Below are positions 12,707 through 24,779 of a stretch of DNA of 64,000 bases, piece after piece. The position numbers were made by a program, and so were the translations under genes. Numbering within the stretch: the stretch's first letter is position 1; every line of letters starts with the position of its first letter. Source of the stretch: Cunninghamia lanceolata (lineage: Eukaryota; Streptophyta; Pinopsida; Cupressales; Cupressaceae). The notes beneath the pieces are model-generated. The model searched no databases and was not told where the DNA came from. It worked only from the letters and a program-made list of their open reading frames with translations. The stretch lies in NCBI GenBank assembly GCA_027924645.1, contig BSBN01000860.1:124001-188000 (forward strand). Reading direction: 5' to 3'.

Positions 12707-13478
12707 TGTTATATATGAAATGGGGGAATGATGAGGTTGAAGTTAATGAAGATTCAATTAAGTTACCCTCCTTTCACATACACATTCAAGGACATAAACC
12801 GAGTTATGTCACTACTGTTGCAAGAGGACTTAGCTACAGATTTGGTGTCACTATGAAATGATAAGGAAATATAGAATGTATTTATGATTTTGTTAAACCC
12901 TAATATGATTAAGCATTAAACCCTAATTATATGATTCCAGCTATAGACGAATGAAATATGACAAATAATCGCATAGGAAGGCACTAAATACATATTAGAA
13001 ACATACCAAGATTCATATTTCGAAAGGCAAAAAATTTAGGACAAGGGGGCAGGCGCCCGAGTTTGATAGGGAAACTTTTCTATGGATTTGGAACAATGAT
13101 TTGTATCTGACTACAACCTACTTTAGAGTTTCTAGAAAAACCAAAATAGAGGACTATGGAGCGGGTGCCCTAGTCCAGAAGGGAATATTCTTTGCTCTTT
13201 TCTTCAGATCCTGAATCTTTATCTTCTGCTCAACTTCTCTGCAACTTCACTCCACGAGATCCCGCACATGTAACTTGTAATCACAAGAGAGGGGTTGGGG
13301 GTTGTGGTGTTTAGGAGCTTGCCTTGGTCAAGCCTCAGAATGGCATTCAAGACTTCCAACACCGTTGTTAGATAGAGTGCGTGTCCTTGGTGGATAGAGA
13401 CAAAATCAAATGATACGATAGATTGATTGAAACACAAATAGATATCACCTTGGAGGTGAAGCCCTCATGGAGATGAAG
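12707..13478 (-). repeat. 5' LTR of the gag-only element, left segment
   Basis: Homologous to 6366-7135. The match stops abruptly after GAGATGAAG at 13478, where chromovirus A begins. TGAAG (13474-13478) is the left copy of that insertion's target duplication. Confidence 0.88.
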
Positions 13479-14157
13479 TGATGTAGGAGCATCCCTAGTT
13501 CAAGATCAATCTTGCATCAACCAAAAACATTTGCATTTTAGTTTGCTTGTAGTTCAGTTTGTTTCTTTTCATTTTCCAGTTTAGTTCAGGCAGTTCAGTC
13601 AAAAGCAGTTTCTGTATTTTGGTCCAGTTGCATTTCAAACCTTATAGAGCTTGACTTAGCATCTACATTCATTCATCTACATCATATCTAGAATTTAGAG
13701 ATCCACACATCATTACCGGAAAGATATCGCTATTAGAAGATCGACTGTTTCTCAGAACAGAGTATCCTGATAATCACAGAGAACTAGCTGAAGGAGAGAT
13801 CTGCGGAAGCATTTCCTAATCTGTGAAGCCTAATGACACATCATTCAATGATCTTTGGTTCATGGCCAACCTTCCTCGAAGAGCTGTACATCATTCCATT
13901 CATTTTTCAGAGGAGTTCTATGCAATTAAGCCTGACCTATCCGTGTACACATGTTACAACTCTTCATTGGTGTTTGTAATCTTTCTTGGCCGATGCGGAG
14001 GAATCTTATGATCTGAATATGATATATATTGATGTAATAGATCCTTAAGATAGTAGTGATTCACATAGAAGTATCTGATAGTTTAGATTTCTGCGAGGAG
14101 CTTCAAAGATTTATCTTGCACATGTATGTAATCAGGCCTGTGAGCCCTAATTGTAAG
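13479..14157 (+). repeat. 5' LTR of chromovirus A, left segment
   Basis: Matches 26692 to about 27355. The match breaks after CTAATTGTAAG (14157), where chromovirus B begins. GTAAG (14153-14157) is one copy of its target duplication. Confidence 0.9.
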
Positions 14158-15577
14158 TGGTGCAGGAGCACCCCTTCAACAAGCCAAATATACATATGAG
14201 GGAGAAGACTAAGATCTTAATATGTTGTTATGTTTTATGCATTTCTATGTTTGTGCATGTTGTCATGTAGTCCTTGTTGTTGTGATTTCATGTTTGTAAT
14301 AAAAACCCCATCATGTGAACCAGTGTTACAAATTTAGCATCCTGATCAGCTAATTTGAACATCTTGGGCAATTGGGGTATGTTGATGATTAAGTCAAGTG
14401 TGTTATGTTTAGGTGTGTCTTGTTGATGTGTTTAAATCACGTCGTATGCCAAACATGTGTCGTGTGATTAGTTAGAGTTTTCATATTCTGGTTGGAAGTT
14501 GTAACGACTCCAACCTCTGATGTTCCAGTTGGAATTGAATGGGGAGAGATATAAACACATTTTTTTTGGAAGAGGAGAGGAGAGGACAAAGTTTGATTGA
14601 AGAAATAGAAAATTCTGTCAGTTTGTGTTTACAAGTTCTGTGTAAATTCCCTGTGTATCGAATTGTTCTGTGTATATTCTTGGTATCAAATTGTTCTGTA
14701 CATACTCTAGTTTTCTATTGTCGAAGATGCAAGACCAAGACCATTCCACTGGTGGATTTCTTTGAAATCAGTGGAATGGACCCTATAAATAATTTTCTGT
14801 TTTGTTTTCTTTTTGTTCATGATTATGACAGAATGGAACAGAGGATTCAATAGAGAGCTTAGCATCTCTATGTGCTAGGGTTTGACAGATAGAATCTACA
14901 AATTTGGCTGTAGAGGACGTCCTCGGCGTAATATTTGGCATTGTTTTAGTGAAGATACATTTCCTATGTATATCGCAACTGTATCAGAGTACATTTTGTG
15001 TATATCTTACATTTGTATGTTGAAGACAATCTATGTGTATATCGCAGTTGTATGCGAGTGACATTTGATGAATATACTACATTTGCATGTCAAACATTGT
15101 ATATTGGAATGTATATTGTTAATATGCATTTCGTAAGATACAAGTGACGACTGGTTGTAGCGGTCAAAGCGAGTGGAGATACAATCGGTGACCGGTGATA
15201 GAAGGTTAAACAATACATATTCAAAATTGAAAGTATCGGTGTGAGAAGAGTCATCGGAAGATTAGTTGAAAATTGAACCGATAGTATATGTTTACTGATG
15301 GTTGAACCGGTTCATAGGTTCAATTGGTTCAACGGAGTCAAAGTGAAGTGATCTACATATTGGTGTGAATTTTGATATCAGGGGACGAGGATAGGGTTAC
15401 GCTGATAGTCTAAGTCTGAGCGATGGAAGTATATTGAAGGTTTAATGGTTTAGTGCCATAGGTTCAACGAGTTCATTTGGTTCAAGTGGTTCAAAGGTTC
15501 AACCACAACAATAGTTTCGTAATTCTGGTCTACTTTCACCACTTTGTTGCGACCTCTGCATCAAGTGGTATTAGAGC
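14158..15577 (+). repeat. 5' LTR of chromovirus B and primer-binding site
   Basis: LTR 14158-15563, homologous to 20306-21716, ending CTCTGCATCA. Two bases later TGGTATTAGAGC (15566-15577) is the initiator-Met type primer-binding site with one change. An AATAAA motif at about 14297 could serve as the poly(A) signal. A run of short GGTTCAA-type direct repeats lies near 15290-15500. Confidence 0.92.
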
Positions 15578-15612
15578 AAAGGAGTATCCTTTGGGTAGAA
15601 GAAGAAGACAAG

Positions 15613-16695
15613 ATGTCAGACGAAGAAGGGTCACAAGGGAACCCAGCGAAGATGACCAATGCTGAGTTGGCTGTTCTAGTGAATAATAAATTGGCAGAGA
15701 GCAAAGCAGTTAGGGCTCAGAATCATGCCTTGAGAAATGAGTTAGAGAAGTTGAGGGACAAAGTAGAGAAGGGAGAAGAAGTTTCGGGCGATGGAGAAGA
15801 TTGGGATGAAGAGAAGATCCCTAGGCAGGAAGAGATGGAGGTTCCTGCAGACCAGAGACCCTTAATCAATGCCCTCAAATCCATGGAGAGAAGGACCATG
15901 GATACGAAACTAGACTTACCCGTGTTTGCAGGAAAAATGGATCTTGATTCAGTGATGGAATGGATAGACTCCTTGAATAATTTCTTTGGGACCGAGGAGA
16001 TACCAGACCACCAAAGGGTGAAGATGGCCCAATCCAAAATGAAAGGGGCTACATTAACTTGGTGGACTTTCATCCAAGATGACAGGGTGAAAGAGGGAAA
16101 GAATAGAGTTGCTACTTGGAAGAAGATGGTGGCTTTAGTGAAGGAAGCCTATGTTCTGTTGGATTACAACATTCAACTACTTAAGAGGAAACAAAACTTG
16201 AAGCATAAGGAGTTAGATGTCAGTTCATACACTGAAGAGTTCATGAAACTATGTGTAAAGGCAAAGGTAAAGGAGGCTGAGGATGAGAAGGTGGCAAAGT
16301 ACCTCAATGGATTGAGGTTTAACATCCAAGAAGATTTAAATATGCATAACCCAGATACAGTCCAAAAGTGCTACCAATTGGCACTCAAAGTGGAAGAAAA
16401 ATTAAAAAGAAGACAAGAGTAGAACAGTAGAGGAAGAGGAAGATAGCAAAGAGGGTGAACAAGTCCTTTTAGAGGCAGAGGAAATGGATTTGTATAGCAA
16501 GGCAAATCAAACCAAGAGAGCAACAAAGGAGACAACAATCAAACCCAAGGGGGAAGTTACAATCAAAGAGTAAATTTTAGGGGCAGAAGACCACCATTTA
16601 GAGGGAGATATCAGGGCAGAGGACCTCTCATATGTTATAATTGTAATCAAGAAGGCCACATAGCCAGTAGATGTCTAGAAAAGGCAACAAGTTCA
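15613..16695 (+). pseudogene. Chromovirus B gag, broken
   Basis: The first ATG in the gag frame is at 15613 (MSDEEGSQ). The N-terminal part is acidic and probably coiled-coil. The gag core (WIDSLNNFFGTEEIP, MKGATLTWW, SSYTEEFMKLCVKAK) runs about 15900-16400. Stops follow at 16420-16422 and in the basic Gly/Arg-rich linker. The zinc knuckle at 16633-16674 is perfect CX2CX4HX4C (CYNCNQEGHIASRC). The frame continues without shift into the protease frame at 16696, so gag and pol were one long frame. Confidence 0.88.
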
Positions 16696-18125
16696 ATGGG
16701 AGAAAGGAGGACAAATCTGATCCAAGAATCTGATTGTCAAAGTGTGACAAGCTCAAACACTTTTCAAAGTGTGAATGCTCCTGACAATTATGGATATCCT
16801 AAGAAAGGAGAAGCTTTGATGATTAGGAGAGCAATGGCCACCATGAAGGTACCTGACAAAGAACCCCTGCAAAGGAAGTCTCTCTTCAGAACTACTTGTA
16901 AAGAAGGAGGAAAGGTATGTAAAGTTCTGATTGACTTCGGATCCACTGAAAATTTTGTGTCCATTGAAATGGTAGAAAAGCTTAAACTTAGAAGATTACC
17001 ACATCCATGCCCATACAAGGTCTCATGGCTCACCCAAGGTCAGCAAACACTTGTGGAAGAGCAGGCTTGGGTGGAGTTTCAAATTGGAACATACAAAGAT
17101 AGATTATTGTTTGACATTGCCAAGATGGATGCTTGTCATCTCCTATTTGGAAGACCATGGCAATATGACTTGAAAGCACACCATGATGGAGTTAGGAACA
17201 CATATTCAATCACCAAGGATGGTAAGGTGAGAGAATTTCTACCATTGATGGAGAATGAGGAGGAATCAAAAGGGAAGGAAGTTAAGGTGATGATGGTAGA
17301 AGGCAAACAATTCATGAAAGAGATAGTAGAAGAAGGTGCAGTTGCATATGCTCTAATTCCATGTCTGAAGGTGAATAAGGAGCAACAACAGGAAATCAAG
17401 GGAGAGAAGAAGCCAAGGTTCATAGATCTGGCTATCCAAGAGCTATTGGACAAGTACAAAGGCATCATCTCTGATGGAATGCCAAGGTCCCTACCACCTA
17501 TAAGGGACATCAACCATTGCATAGATCTGATCCCAGGATCTACACTTCCAAACAAGGTAGCATACAAGCTTAGCCCAGAACAGAATGTAGAGGTAGCAAG
17601 GCATATTGAGGAATTGTTGGAGACATGCCTAATTGGCAAGAGTTTAAGCCCATGTGCAGTACTGGCTATCCTAGCACCAAATAAGGAAGGTACTTGGAGA
17701 CTTTGTACTGATTCAAGGGCTATCAACAAGATAACAATCAGGTATAGGTTCCCAATCCCTAGAATAGAATATTTGCTTGATTGCTTGGGGGTGCAAAATA
17801 TTTCACAAAAATAGATCTAAAGAGTGGCTATCATCAAATTAGGATTAGGCCAGGAGATGAATGGAAAACTGCATTCAAGACCAATGAGGGGTTATATGAG
17901 TGGAAGGTCATGCCTTTTGGTTTGTCCAACACCCCTCTTACCTTTATGAGGTTGATGAATGAGGTCTTAAGGGAATTCATAGGCAAATTTGTAATAGTAT
18001 ATCTAGATGACATCCTGATTTTTAGTAATACAAGGGAGGAGCACCTCAAACATATAGACCTGGTCCTCAGAAGGTTACATGAAGAGAAGCTACTGATCAA
18101 CTTAGAGAAGTGTTTGTTCATGTAG
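16696..18125 (+). pseudogene. Chromovirus B protease and reverse transcriptase, broken
   Basis: Protease reads VLIDFGSTENF, so the catalytic Asp is kept but the usual DSG has become DFG (one C-to-T change would do this). It ends at GRPWQYD. RT has SLSPCAVLAILAPNKEG and WRLCTDSRAINKI. A one-base loss in a G run near 17790 shifts the frame. RT then continues as [28 protein letters not shown] and [10 protein letters not shown] (YLDD active site, about 18000) to a TAG at 18123-18125. Apart from these lesions the domain is well kept. Confidence 0.9.
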
Positions 18126-18173
18126 GAAGAGATCATCTACTTGGGTTTTGTCATCTCATAGGGAAAACTAAAA

Positions 18174-20072
18174 ATGGATCAAGAGAAGGTAAGAGCCATA
18201 TTGTCTTGGCCAACTCCTAGAACCATGAATGATGTTAGAAGTTTCCATGGGTTAGCAACCTTCTATAGGAAGTTTATAAAGGGGTTTAGTCATGTTTGTG
18301 CACCCATGCTTGACACCATAAAAGGAGGACAGAAGTGTAGGTTCACTTGGACAAAGGAGGCAGATGATTCATTTGAAACATTGAAAAAGAAGGTGGCAGA
18401 GCATCCAGTCCTTGCACTTCCTGACTTCAACAAGATTTTCCAAGTAGAATGTGATGTGAACCACATGGCAATTGGGACAGTACTCAGTCAAGAAGGTAGG
18501 CCTATTGCATTTTTTAGTGAGAAACTAAATGATGCAAAGAAGATAAACTCACCATATGATTTGGAGATGAATGCTCTAGTACAGTCACTTAAAAAGTGGA
18601 GGCATTACTTGGTGCCAAAAGAATTCATAGTATTCATAGATAATCAGGCCCTTAGTTTCATAAACAGTCAAGAGAAACTGAACCATAGGCATATGAAGTG
18701 GGTCGAGACTTTGCAAGCTTTCACCTTCACACTCAAACACAAGAAAGGAGTCAAGAACAAGGTAGCAGATGCTTTGAGCAGGAGGGCTCTAACCATCAAT
18801 CAGATCCAACTGGAGAGTGTTGGCATTGATTCTTTGAAGGCCATGTATGATGCTGATAAAGACTTTGGAGAGATCTATAAGGTATGTACTTCCTTTGGTG
18901 ACAAATATCATGTTGAGTTCTTTGAATTTTTGATCCAAGATGGATTACTTTTCAAGGGTGGAAAGTTGTGCATTCCACAATGTTCTATGAGACTGAATAT
19001 CATTAGGGAGAAACATTGTGGGGCCATGGTAGGACATTTTGGTCTGGATAAGACTCTTGATCTTGTGAAGAGGCATTACTATTGGCCAAAGTTGCAGTCA
19101 GATGTAAGGAGATTTATGGAGGCATGTGTTGTATGTTAGAAAGCAAAAGGGAGATCAACTAATGCAGGCTTGTATCAGTCACTACCCATTCCTTCTAGGC
19201 CATGGGAGAGCATAAGCATGGACTTTGTATTGGGTTTGCCTAGGACAAGGAAGGGATATGATAGTGTTTTTGTTGTAGTTGACAGATTTAGTAAAATGGC
19301 ACACTTCTTGCCATGCAAAACCACTTGTGATGCTTCATATGTTGCAGATCTATTTTTCAAAGAGATAGTGAGAATACATGGATTGCCATTAAGCATCGTA
19401 TCAGATAGAGAGTGAGATTTATTGGCCACTTTTGGAGGACTCTTTGGAGGAAACTTAGAACCAAATTATCCTTCTCATTAGCCTACCATCCTCAAATAGA
19501 TGGTCAGACTGAAGTGGTTTAACCGTTCATTGGGAAATCTACTAAGGTGTTTGACAAGGCAACATGGAGAGAAGTGGGATAACATCCTACCACAAGAAGA
19601 ATTTTCCTATAATGACACCATCAATAGGAGTACAGGGAAGTCACCTTTCCAGGTGGTATACGACATTCATCCAAGGGGTATTTTGGAGTTGAGAGATCTG
19701 CCTATAGGAGAGTCTATTAGTGTAGATGGTGAAGCTTTTGCATCAACCATCAAAGAGGTGCATGATCAAGTCAAGACCCAACTCCAACAAACTACCTTGA
19801 AGTACAAAATGTATGCTGACAAGAACAAGAGGGATGTACAATTTGATGTTGGAGATTTGGTGTGGGTTAATCTAAAGAAGGAGAGGCTCCCCAAAGGTAA
19901 ATATACCAAGCTAATGCAGAGGAAGATTGGACCATGTCAGATTTTGAAGAAGTGTGGGCAGAATGCTTATGAGATCCAACTTCCTCCTGACCTTGGATTG
20001 TCACCCATTTTCAATGTATGTGATTTAACTCCATACAAGCATAATGCAGATGTAGAACAGGAACCATTATAG
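18174..20072 (+). pseudogene. Chromovirus B RNase H and integrase, broken
   Basis: In the same frame as RT. RT connection (SFHGLATFYRKFIKGFS) leads to RNase H with VECDVNHMAIG, SEKLNDAK, FIDNQALSFIN and NKVADALSRR. Integrase His-His-Cys-Cys (GHFGLDK to CVVC) ends at a TAG at 19137-19139 where chromoviruses A and C have Gln (CQVAKG). The core follows with SMDFVLGLP, then the second Asp in IVSDRE. A frameshift near 19413 and another near 19520 disrupt the rest. The C-terminal domain (NRSLGNLLRCLT to SPIFNVCDLTPYK) ends with TAG at 20070-20072. Confidence 0.9.
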
Positions 20073-20114
20073 GGTATAGCAAATGATGATATCCCTAAGC
20101 ATGATCCACCAAAA

Positions 20115-20360
20115 TTGAAGAAGATCTTAGACTCAAGAGTGGCAACGAAGACAAGGAATAAAGAGTACATGGAGTACTTGGTGGCTTGGCATGGGAAACT
20201 TGATTCGGAAGTAGTTTGGATGACTAAAGATCAGATCACATATCATGGTACAAACATTCAAACTCTCATCTCAAGTGGGCTTGAGATCTCTTCTCCCGGG
20301 GAGTATGGTGCAGGAGCACCCCTTCAACAAGCCAAATATACATCTGAGGGAGAAGACTAA
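20115..20360 (+). pseudogene. Chromovirus B chromodomain, reading into the 3' LTR
   Basis: ILDSRVATK, NKEYMEYLVAWHGK and VVWMTKDQI form the integrase C-terminal chromodomain. The same frame stays open through GLEISSPGEYGAG and ends with TAA at 20358-20360, about 55 bp inside the 3' LTR that starts at 20306. The integrase reading frame therefore overlaps the LTR start, as described for some chromovirus lineages. Confidence 0.85.
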
Positions 20361-21716
20361 GATCTTAATATGTAGTTATGTTTTATGCATTTCTATGTTT
20401 GTGCATGTTGTCATGTAGTCCTTGTTGTTGTGATTTCATGTTTGTAATAAAAACCCCATCATGTGAACTAGTGTTACAAATTTGGCATCCTGATCAGCTA
20501 ATTGAACATCTTGGGCAATTGGGGTATGTGGATGATTAAGTCAAGTGTGTTATGTTTAGGTGTCTTGTTGATGTATTTAAATCATGTCGTATGCCAAACA
20601 TGTGTCGTGTGATTAGTGAGAGTTTTGGTATTCTAGTTGGAAGTTGTAACGACTCCAACCTCTGATGTTCCAGTTGGAATTGAATGGGGAGAGATATAAA
20701 CACATTTTTTTGGAAGAGGAGAGGAGAGGACAAAGTTTGATTGAAGAAATAGAAAATTCTGTCAGTTTGTGTTTACAAGTTCTGCGTAAATTTCCTGTGT
20801 ATCGAACTGTTCTGTGTATATTCTCGGTATCAAATCATTCTTTACATACTCTAGTTTTCTGTTGTCGAAGATGCAAGACCAAGACCATTCCACTGGTGGA
20901 TTTCTTTGAAATCAGTGGAATGGACCTTGTAAATAATTTTTTCTTTGTTTTCTTTTTGTTCATGATTATGATAGAATGGAACAAAGGATCCAGTAGAGAA
21001 CCTAGCATCTCTATGTGCTAGGGTTTAACAGATAGAATCTACGAATTTGGCTGTAGAGGACATCCTCGGCATAAGATTTGGTGTTGTTTTAGTGAAGATA
21101 CATTTCTTGTGTATATCACAACTATATCGGAGTACATTTTGTGTATATCTTACAATTGTATGTTGAAGACAATCTGTGTGTATATTACAGTTGTATGCGA
21201 GTGACATTCGATGAATATACTGCATTTGCATGTCAAAGATTGTATATTGGAATGTATATTTTTAATACGCATTTCGTAAGATACAAGTGATGACCAGTTG
21301 TAGCGGTCAAAGCGGTTGGAGATATAATGGGTGACTAGCAATAGAAGGTTAAACAATGCATATTCGAAATTGAAAGTATCAGTGTGAGAAGAGTCATTGG
21401 AAGATTAGTTGAAAATTGAACAGATAGTATATGTTTACTGATGGTTGAACCGGTTCATAGGTTCAACTGGTTTAGTTAGTTCAACAGAGTCAAAGTGAAG
21501 TGATCTATGTATCAGTGTGAATTTTGATATCGGGCGATGAGGATAGGGTTACGCCGATAGTCTAAGTCTGAGCGATGGAAGTCTGTTGAAGGTTCAATGG
21601 TTTAGTAGCCATAGGTTCAATGAGTTCATTTGGTTCAAGTGGTTCAAAGGTTCAACCACAGCAATAGTTCTGTAATTCTGGTCTGTTTTCACCACTTCGT
21701 TGTGACCTCTACATTA
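20306..21716 (+). repeat. 3' LTR of chromovirus B
   Basis: 1411 bp, preceded by a G-rich CCCGGGGAGTA (polypurine tract, about 20296-20305) and starting TGGTGCAGGAGCACC. It ends CTACATTA where the 5' LTR ends CTGCATCA (C-to-T decay). It is followed by the GTAAG target duplication. Confidence 0.93.
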
Positions 21717-21892
21717 GTAAGCCCGCATGTTGCCAGTCGATCTCTATTTGAATTCTATGATATACTGAATGAATGAATTTGCATTTGTTCCATTTATTTG
21801 AGTTGTTTCCATTGTGTTTACTCTTGCTGCATGGTTCAGATAGCTCATTCTGTGAACCCTCCTACTGTGATTGCACTAAGTAGTATCAGAGC
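21717..21892 (+). repeat. 5' LTR of chromovirus A, right segment, plus primer-binding site
   Basis: Starts with GTAAG (21717-21721), the second copy of the chromovirus B target duplication, and matches about 27351-27510 of the 3' LTR up to TGCACTA at 21878. Two bases later TAGTATCAGAGC (21881-21892) is the initiator-Met primer-binding site with its second base changed G to A. Confidence 0.88.
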
Positions 21893-22112
21893 GAAAGTTT
21901 GAATTTTTGGGAGCAGATTGAGCAAAATTGGCAAGGAATTCTGTAAGATCTTGCCGTGGATAGATCGCTGAATTGAGGCAGGTTACTTGTGTTGTTACTG
22001 ATCGCTGATTGTGAGGTAGTTGTCACATTTGTAGCTTGATCACTGAACCTGAGGCAGTTTACACTTGATCCTAGGAGGAATGCTGCCGTGGAGAGTTGTT
22101 GCTATTGGAACA

Positions 22113-23160
22113 ATGGCTAGAAGAATGGATGAGATGATGAAAACAATGTGAATTCGATAGGATACTGTCGAAGAAGATAGGGGAAGAGGATTGACACCGA
22201 GACCTAATGTTGAAAGTGATGATGAAGAAGAATTTCAATCTATTGAACAAACTGGCAAAACCCTAGGAGGTGATGAAGAAGAAGAATCAGATCAAGTAAA
22301 TATGTTGCAAACTATTTCAAAGATTAGAAAGAGACCTAGAGTTGATGTGCCAAACTTTACTGGTAATTTGAACCCTAAGGAACTGATTGACTGGATAAAT
22401 GACATGGAAGAATACTTTGAATATGAGGAAATTAAAGATCTGGAGAAGGTGAAATTTGTAAAGACAAAGTTGAAAGGACATGCTGCTATATGGTGGAAAG
22501 AAGTTTAGTTGGGAAGAAATAGAAGAGGGAAAGAGAAGATTACAAAATGGGATAGGATGGTGACAAAGTTGAAGAATCAGTTTATACCTGCTAACTATGA
22601 GTTGGACCTATTGAAAAGATTGCAAAACCTGAGACAAAAAGAGAAATCTGTGAAGGAGTACACTGAAGAATTTCACAAGATGATCATAAGGATAGGACAT
22701 AGTGAAGCAAGCAAGGAGAAAGTGGCTAGATATATCAATGGACTGAGATTGAACATTCAAGAGGAACTAATCTTGGCGAGGATGACATCTTTGGAGGAAG
22801 CATATTAGTTTGCCCTAAAAGTTGAAAAGAAGATGAATAAAAGACATGATTAGAGACAAAGAGGCAAGGGAGGTAAATTTCAGAGGGGTAGGACTTATTC
22901 CAGAGGAGATAGATCACATCCGGAGCAGAACAAGTTTGACAACCCATTTAAGAAGGACAAAGATACTAATGCATACCAGAGAAATGACATAAATTTTCAT
23001 CCTAGAGGCAACTATTATTCATACCGAAATGAAGGGTATAGAAGAGAAGGAAGAGGATTGGATAAGAGAACATTTAGAGGTACTTGTTTCAAGTGTGGAG
23101 GTGAAGGACATAGAGCATTTTAATGTAATCAGGGTAGTACAAGTAAGAGGACATAAATTA
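22113..23160 (+). pseudogene. Chromovirus A gag, broken
   Basis: An ATG at 22113 opens the frame used by the downstream gag. Stops follow soon (TGA and TAG before 22191). The gag core runs 22320-22808 (WINDMEEYFEYEEI, then KLKGHAAIWWKE). Stops at 22506-22508 and 22806-22808 sit where the homologous chromovirus B gag has Gln. A basic Arg/Gly-rich tail leads to a zinc knuckle at 23085-23126 (CX2CX4HX4C). The residue before its last Cys is a TAA stop. The frame is otherwise constant, so most damage is point mutation. Confidence 0.85.
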
Positions 23161-23246
23161 GTGGATGAGCAACCTATGTTGAAGAAGAACCTGCTGAACT
23201 AGGTGACCCCTGTTATGTTGGCAAACTTGAGAAAGGAGAATCACTT

Positions 23247-24763
23247 GTGATGAGGAGAGCACTATTTAAAGTAGAGACAAATGAGGAACCAACACAGAGG
23301 AAAAGTTTGTTCAGGACAAGATGCAAATCAGGAGGTAAGTATTGTAAAGTTGTAATTGATAGTGGTAGTTTAGATAACCTAGTTTTAGAGGATATGGTGA
23401 CTAAGCTGAAGTTGGAAAGATTGAAACACCCTAAGCCCTATCAGATAGCATGGATTCAAGATGATCATAAGGTACTGGTGAGTGAACAATATTTGGTGAA
23501 ATTTCATATTGGATCTTATCATGATGAAGTTTTGTGTGATATTATGCCTATGAATGTTTGTCATATCTTATTGGGTAGACCTTGGCAGTATGATAGAAAA
23601 GCAATACATGATGGGAGAAAGGATACATATACTATAACATCAAATGGAAAGAGAATTACCTTGATTCGTTTGGAGGATGATCCTAAGAGCGAAGTATGTG
23701 GGAATGCTAGAATCTGTTTGGTAGATGGAAGAAAATTTTTGGATGGTTTGAGACATGAGAATATGTGTTATGCCTTGATTCCTAAGAAACCTGAAACATT
23801 GAAGAAAGAAACTAAAGAAGAACAACCGGAGGAGATAAGAGAGTTGCTGACAAAATATGAAGACATCATATCAGATAATGTACCTGAAGGATTACCACCT
23901 ATAAGGAGTATCAGCCATCACATGGATCTTATACTTGGAGCACGTTTGCCTAACAAAGCAACACACTGGATGACACTAGTAGAGAATGAAGAATTGAACA
24001 GACAGATACAAGATTTGTTGAGGAAAGGTTTGATTAGAGAAAGATTGAGTCCTTGTGTAGTACCTACAGTGTTAGCACCTAAGAAGGATGGAGTATGGAG
24101 AATGTGTACTGACTCTAGAGCAATAAACAAGATTATAGTTAAGTATAGATTTCCTTTACCTAGAATGGATGATATCATGGATTATTTGAGTGGAGCAAGA
24201 TATTTCACAAAGATAGAATTGAAGATTGGATACCGTTAGATCAGAATTAGAGAAGGAGATGAATGGAAGACTGTTTTAAGACAAATGAAGGGTTGTATGA
24301 GTAGTTAGTGATGCCCTTTGGATTGACAAATGCACTGAGTACTTTCAAGAGGTTGATGAATGAAGTCCTGAAGAGATTCTTGGGTAAGTTTGTGATTGTA
24401 TACTTGGATGATATTCTAATTTTCAGTTAGACAAAAGAGGAACATTTGTGGCATATTAGACAAGTTTTGCAAACACTGAGAGAAGAGAAATTGTTGATAA
24501 ACATCAAGAAGTGTAGTTTCATGAAGGAGGAACTAGTATATTTGGGATTTGTGATTTCTACAGAAGGATTGAAGATGGACCCTAAGAAAGTAAGAGCAAT
24601 TATTGAATGGCCTACACCAAAAAGCATTGGAAAAGTTAGATCATTTCATGGATTGGCTAGTTTCTACCAGATGTTCATCAGAAATTTTAGTTCAGTTTGT
24701 AACCCTATGACAAAGACAATGAGAGGTGATAGAAAAGATTTTAGGTGGACATCTAGAGCAGAT
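23247..24763 (+). pseudogene. Chromovirus A protease and reverse transcriptase, broken
   Basis: Protease has VVIDSGS, with the catalytic Asp intact, and ends near LLGRPWQYD. RT follows with RERLSPCVVPTVLAPKK, WRMCTDSRAINKI and RYFTKIELK. It hits TAG at 24237-24239 where chromovirus B has Gln (GYHQIRI). A frameshift near 24277 and a Trp-to-stop change at 24302-24304 follow. The active site YLDD is at 24401-24412 ([10 protein letters not shown]). The connection domain (YLGFVISTEGLKMDPKKV) is in another frame from 24446. Normal Gypsy order, inactive. Confidence 0.88.
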
Positions 24764-24779
24764 TAAAGTTTTGAACTAT

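Larger units (their letters stand above)
14158..21716 (+). mobile_element. Chromovirus B (Ty3/Gypsy), complete but dead
   Basis: Innermost element of the nest, 7559 bp, with a perfect 5-bp target duplication GTAAG (14153-14157 and 21717-21721). LTRs are 1406 bp (14158-15563) and 1411 bp (20306-21716), starting TGGTGCAGGAGCACC and ending GCATCA or ACATTA. The primer-binding site TGGTATTAGAGC is at 15566-15577. The internal region encodes gag, protease, RT, RNase H, integrase and chromodomain. Damage is lighter than in chromovirus A, consistent with a later insertion. LTR divergence is a few percent by eye. Confidence 0.95.

Noticed and set aside
13823..14011. 62-codon frame in the chromovirus A LTR
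   Set aside because: Not open in the other LTR copy and without protein motif.
15289..15500. GGTTCAA direct repeats as a CRISPR-like or regulatory array
   Set aside because: Irregular short repeats in an LTR of a eukaryotic retrotransposon; no regular spacing and no spacers.
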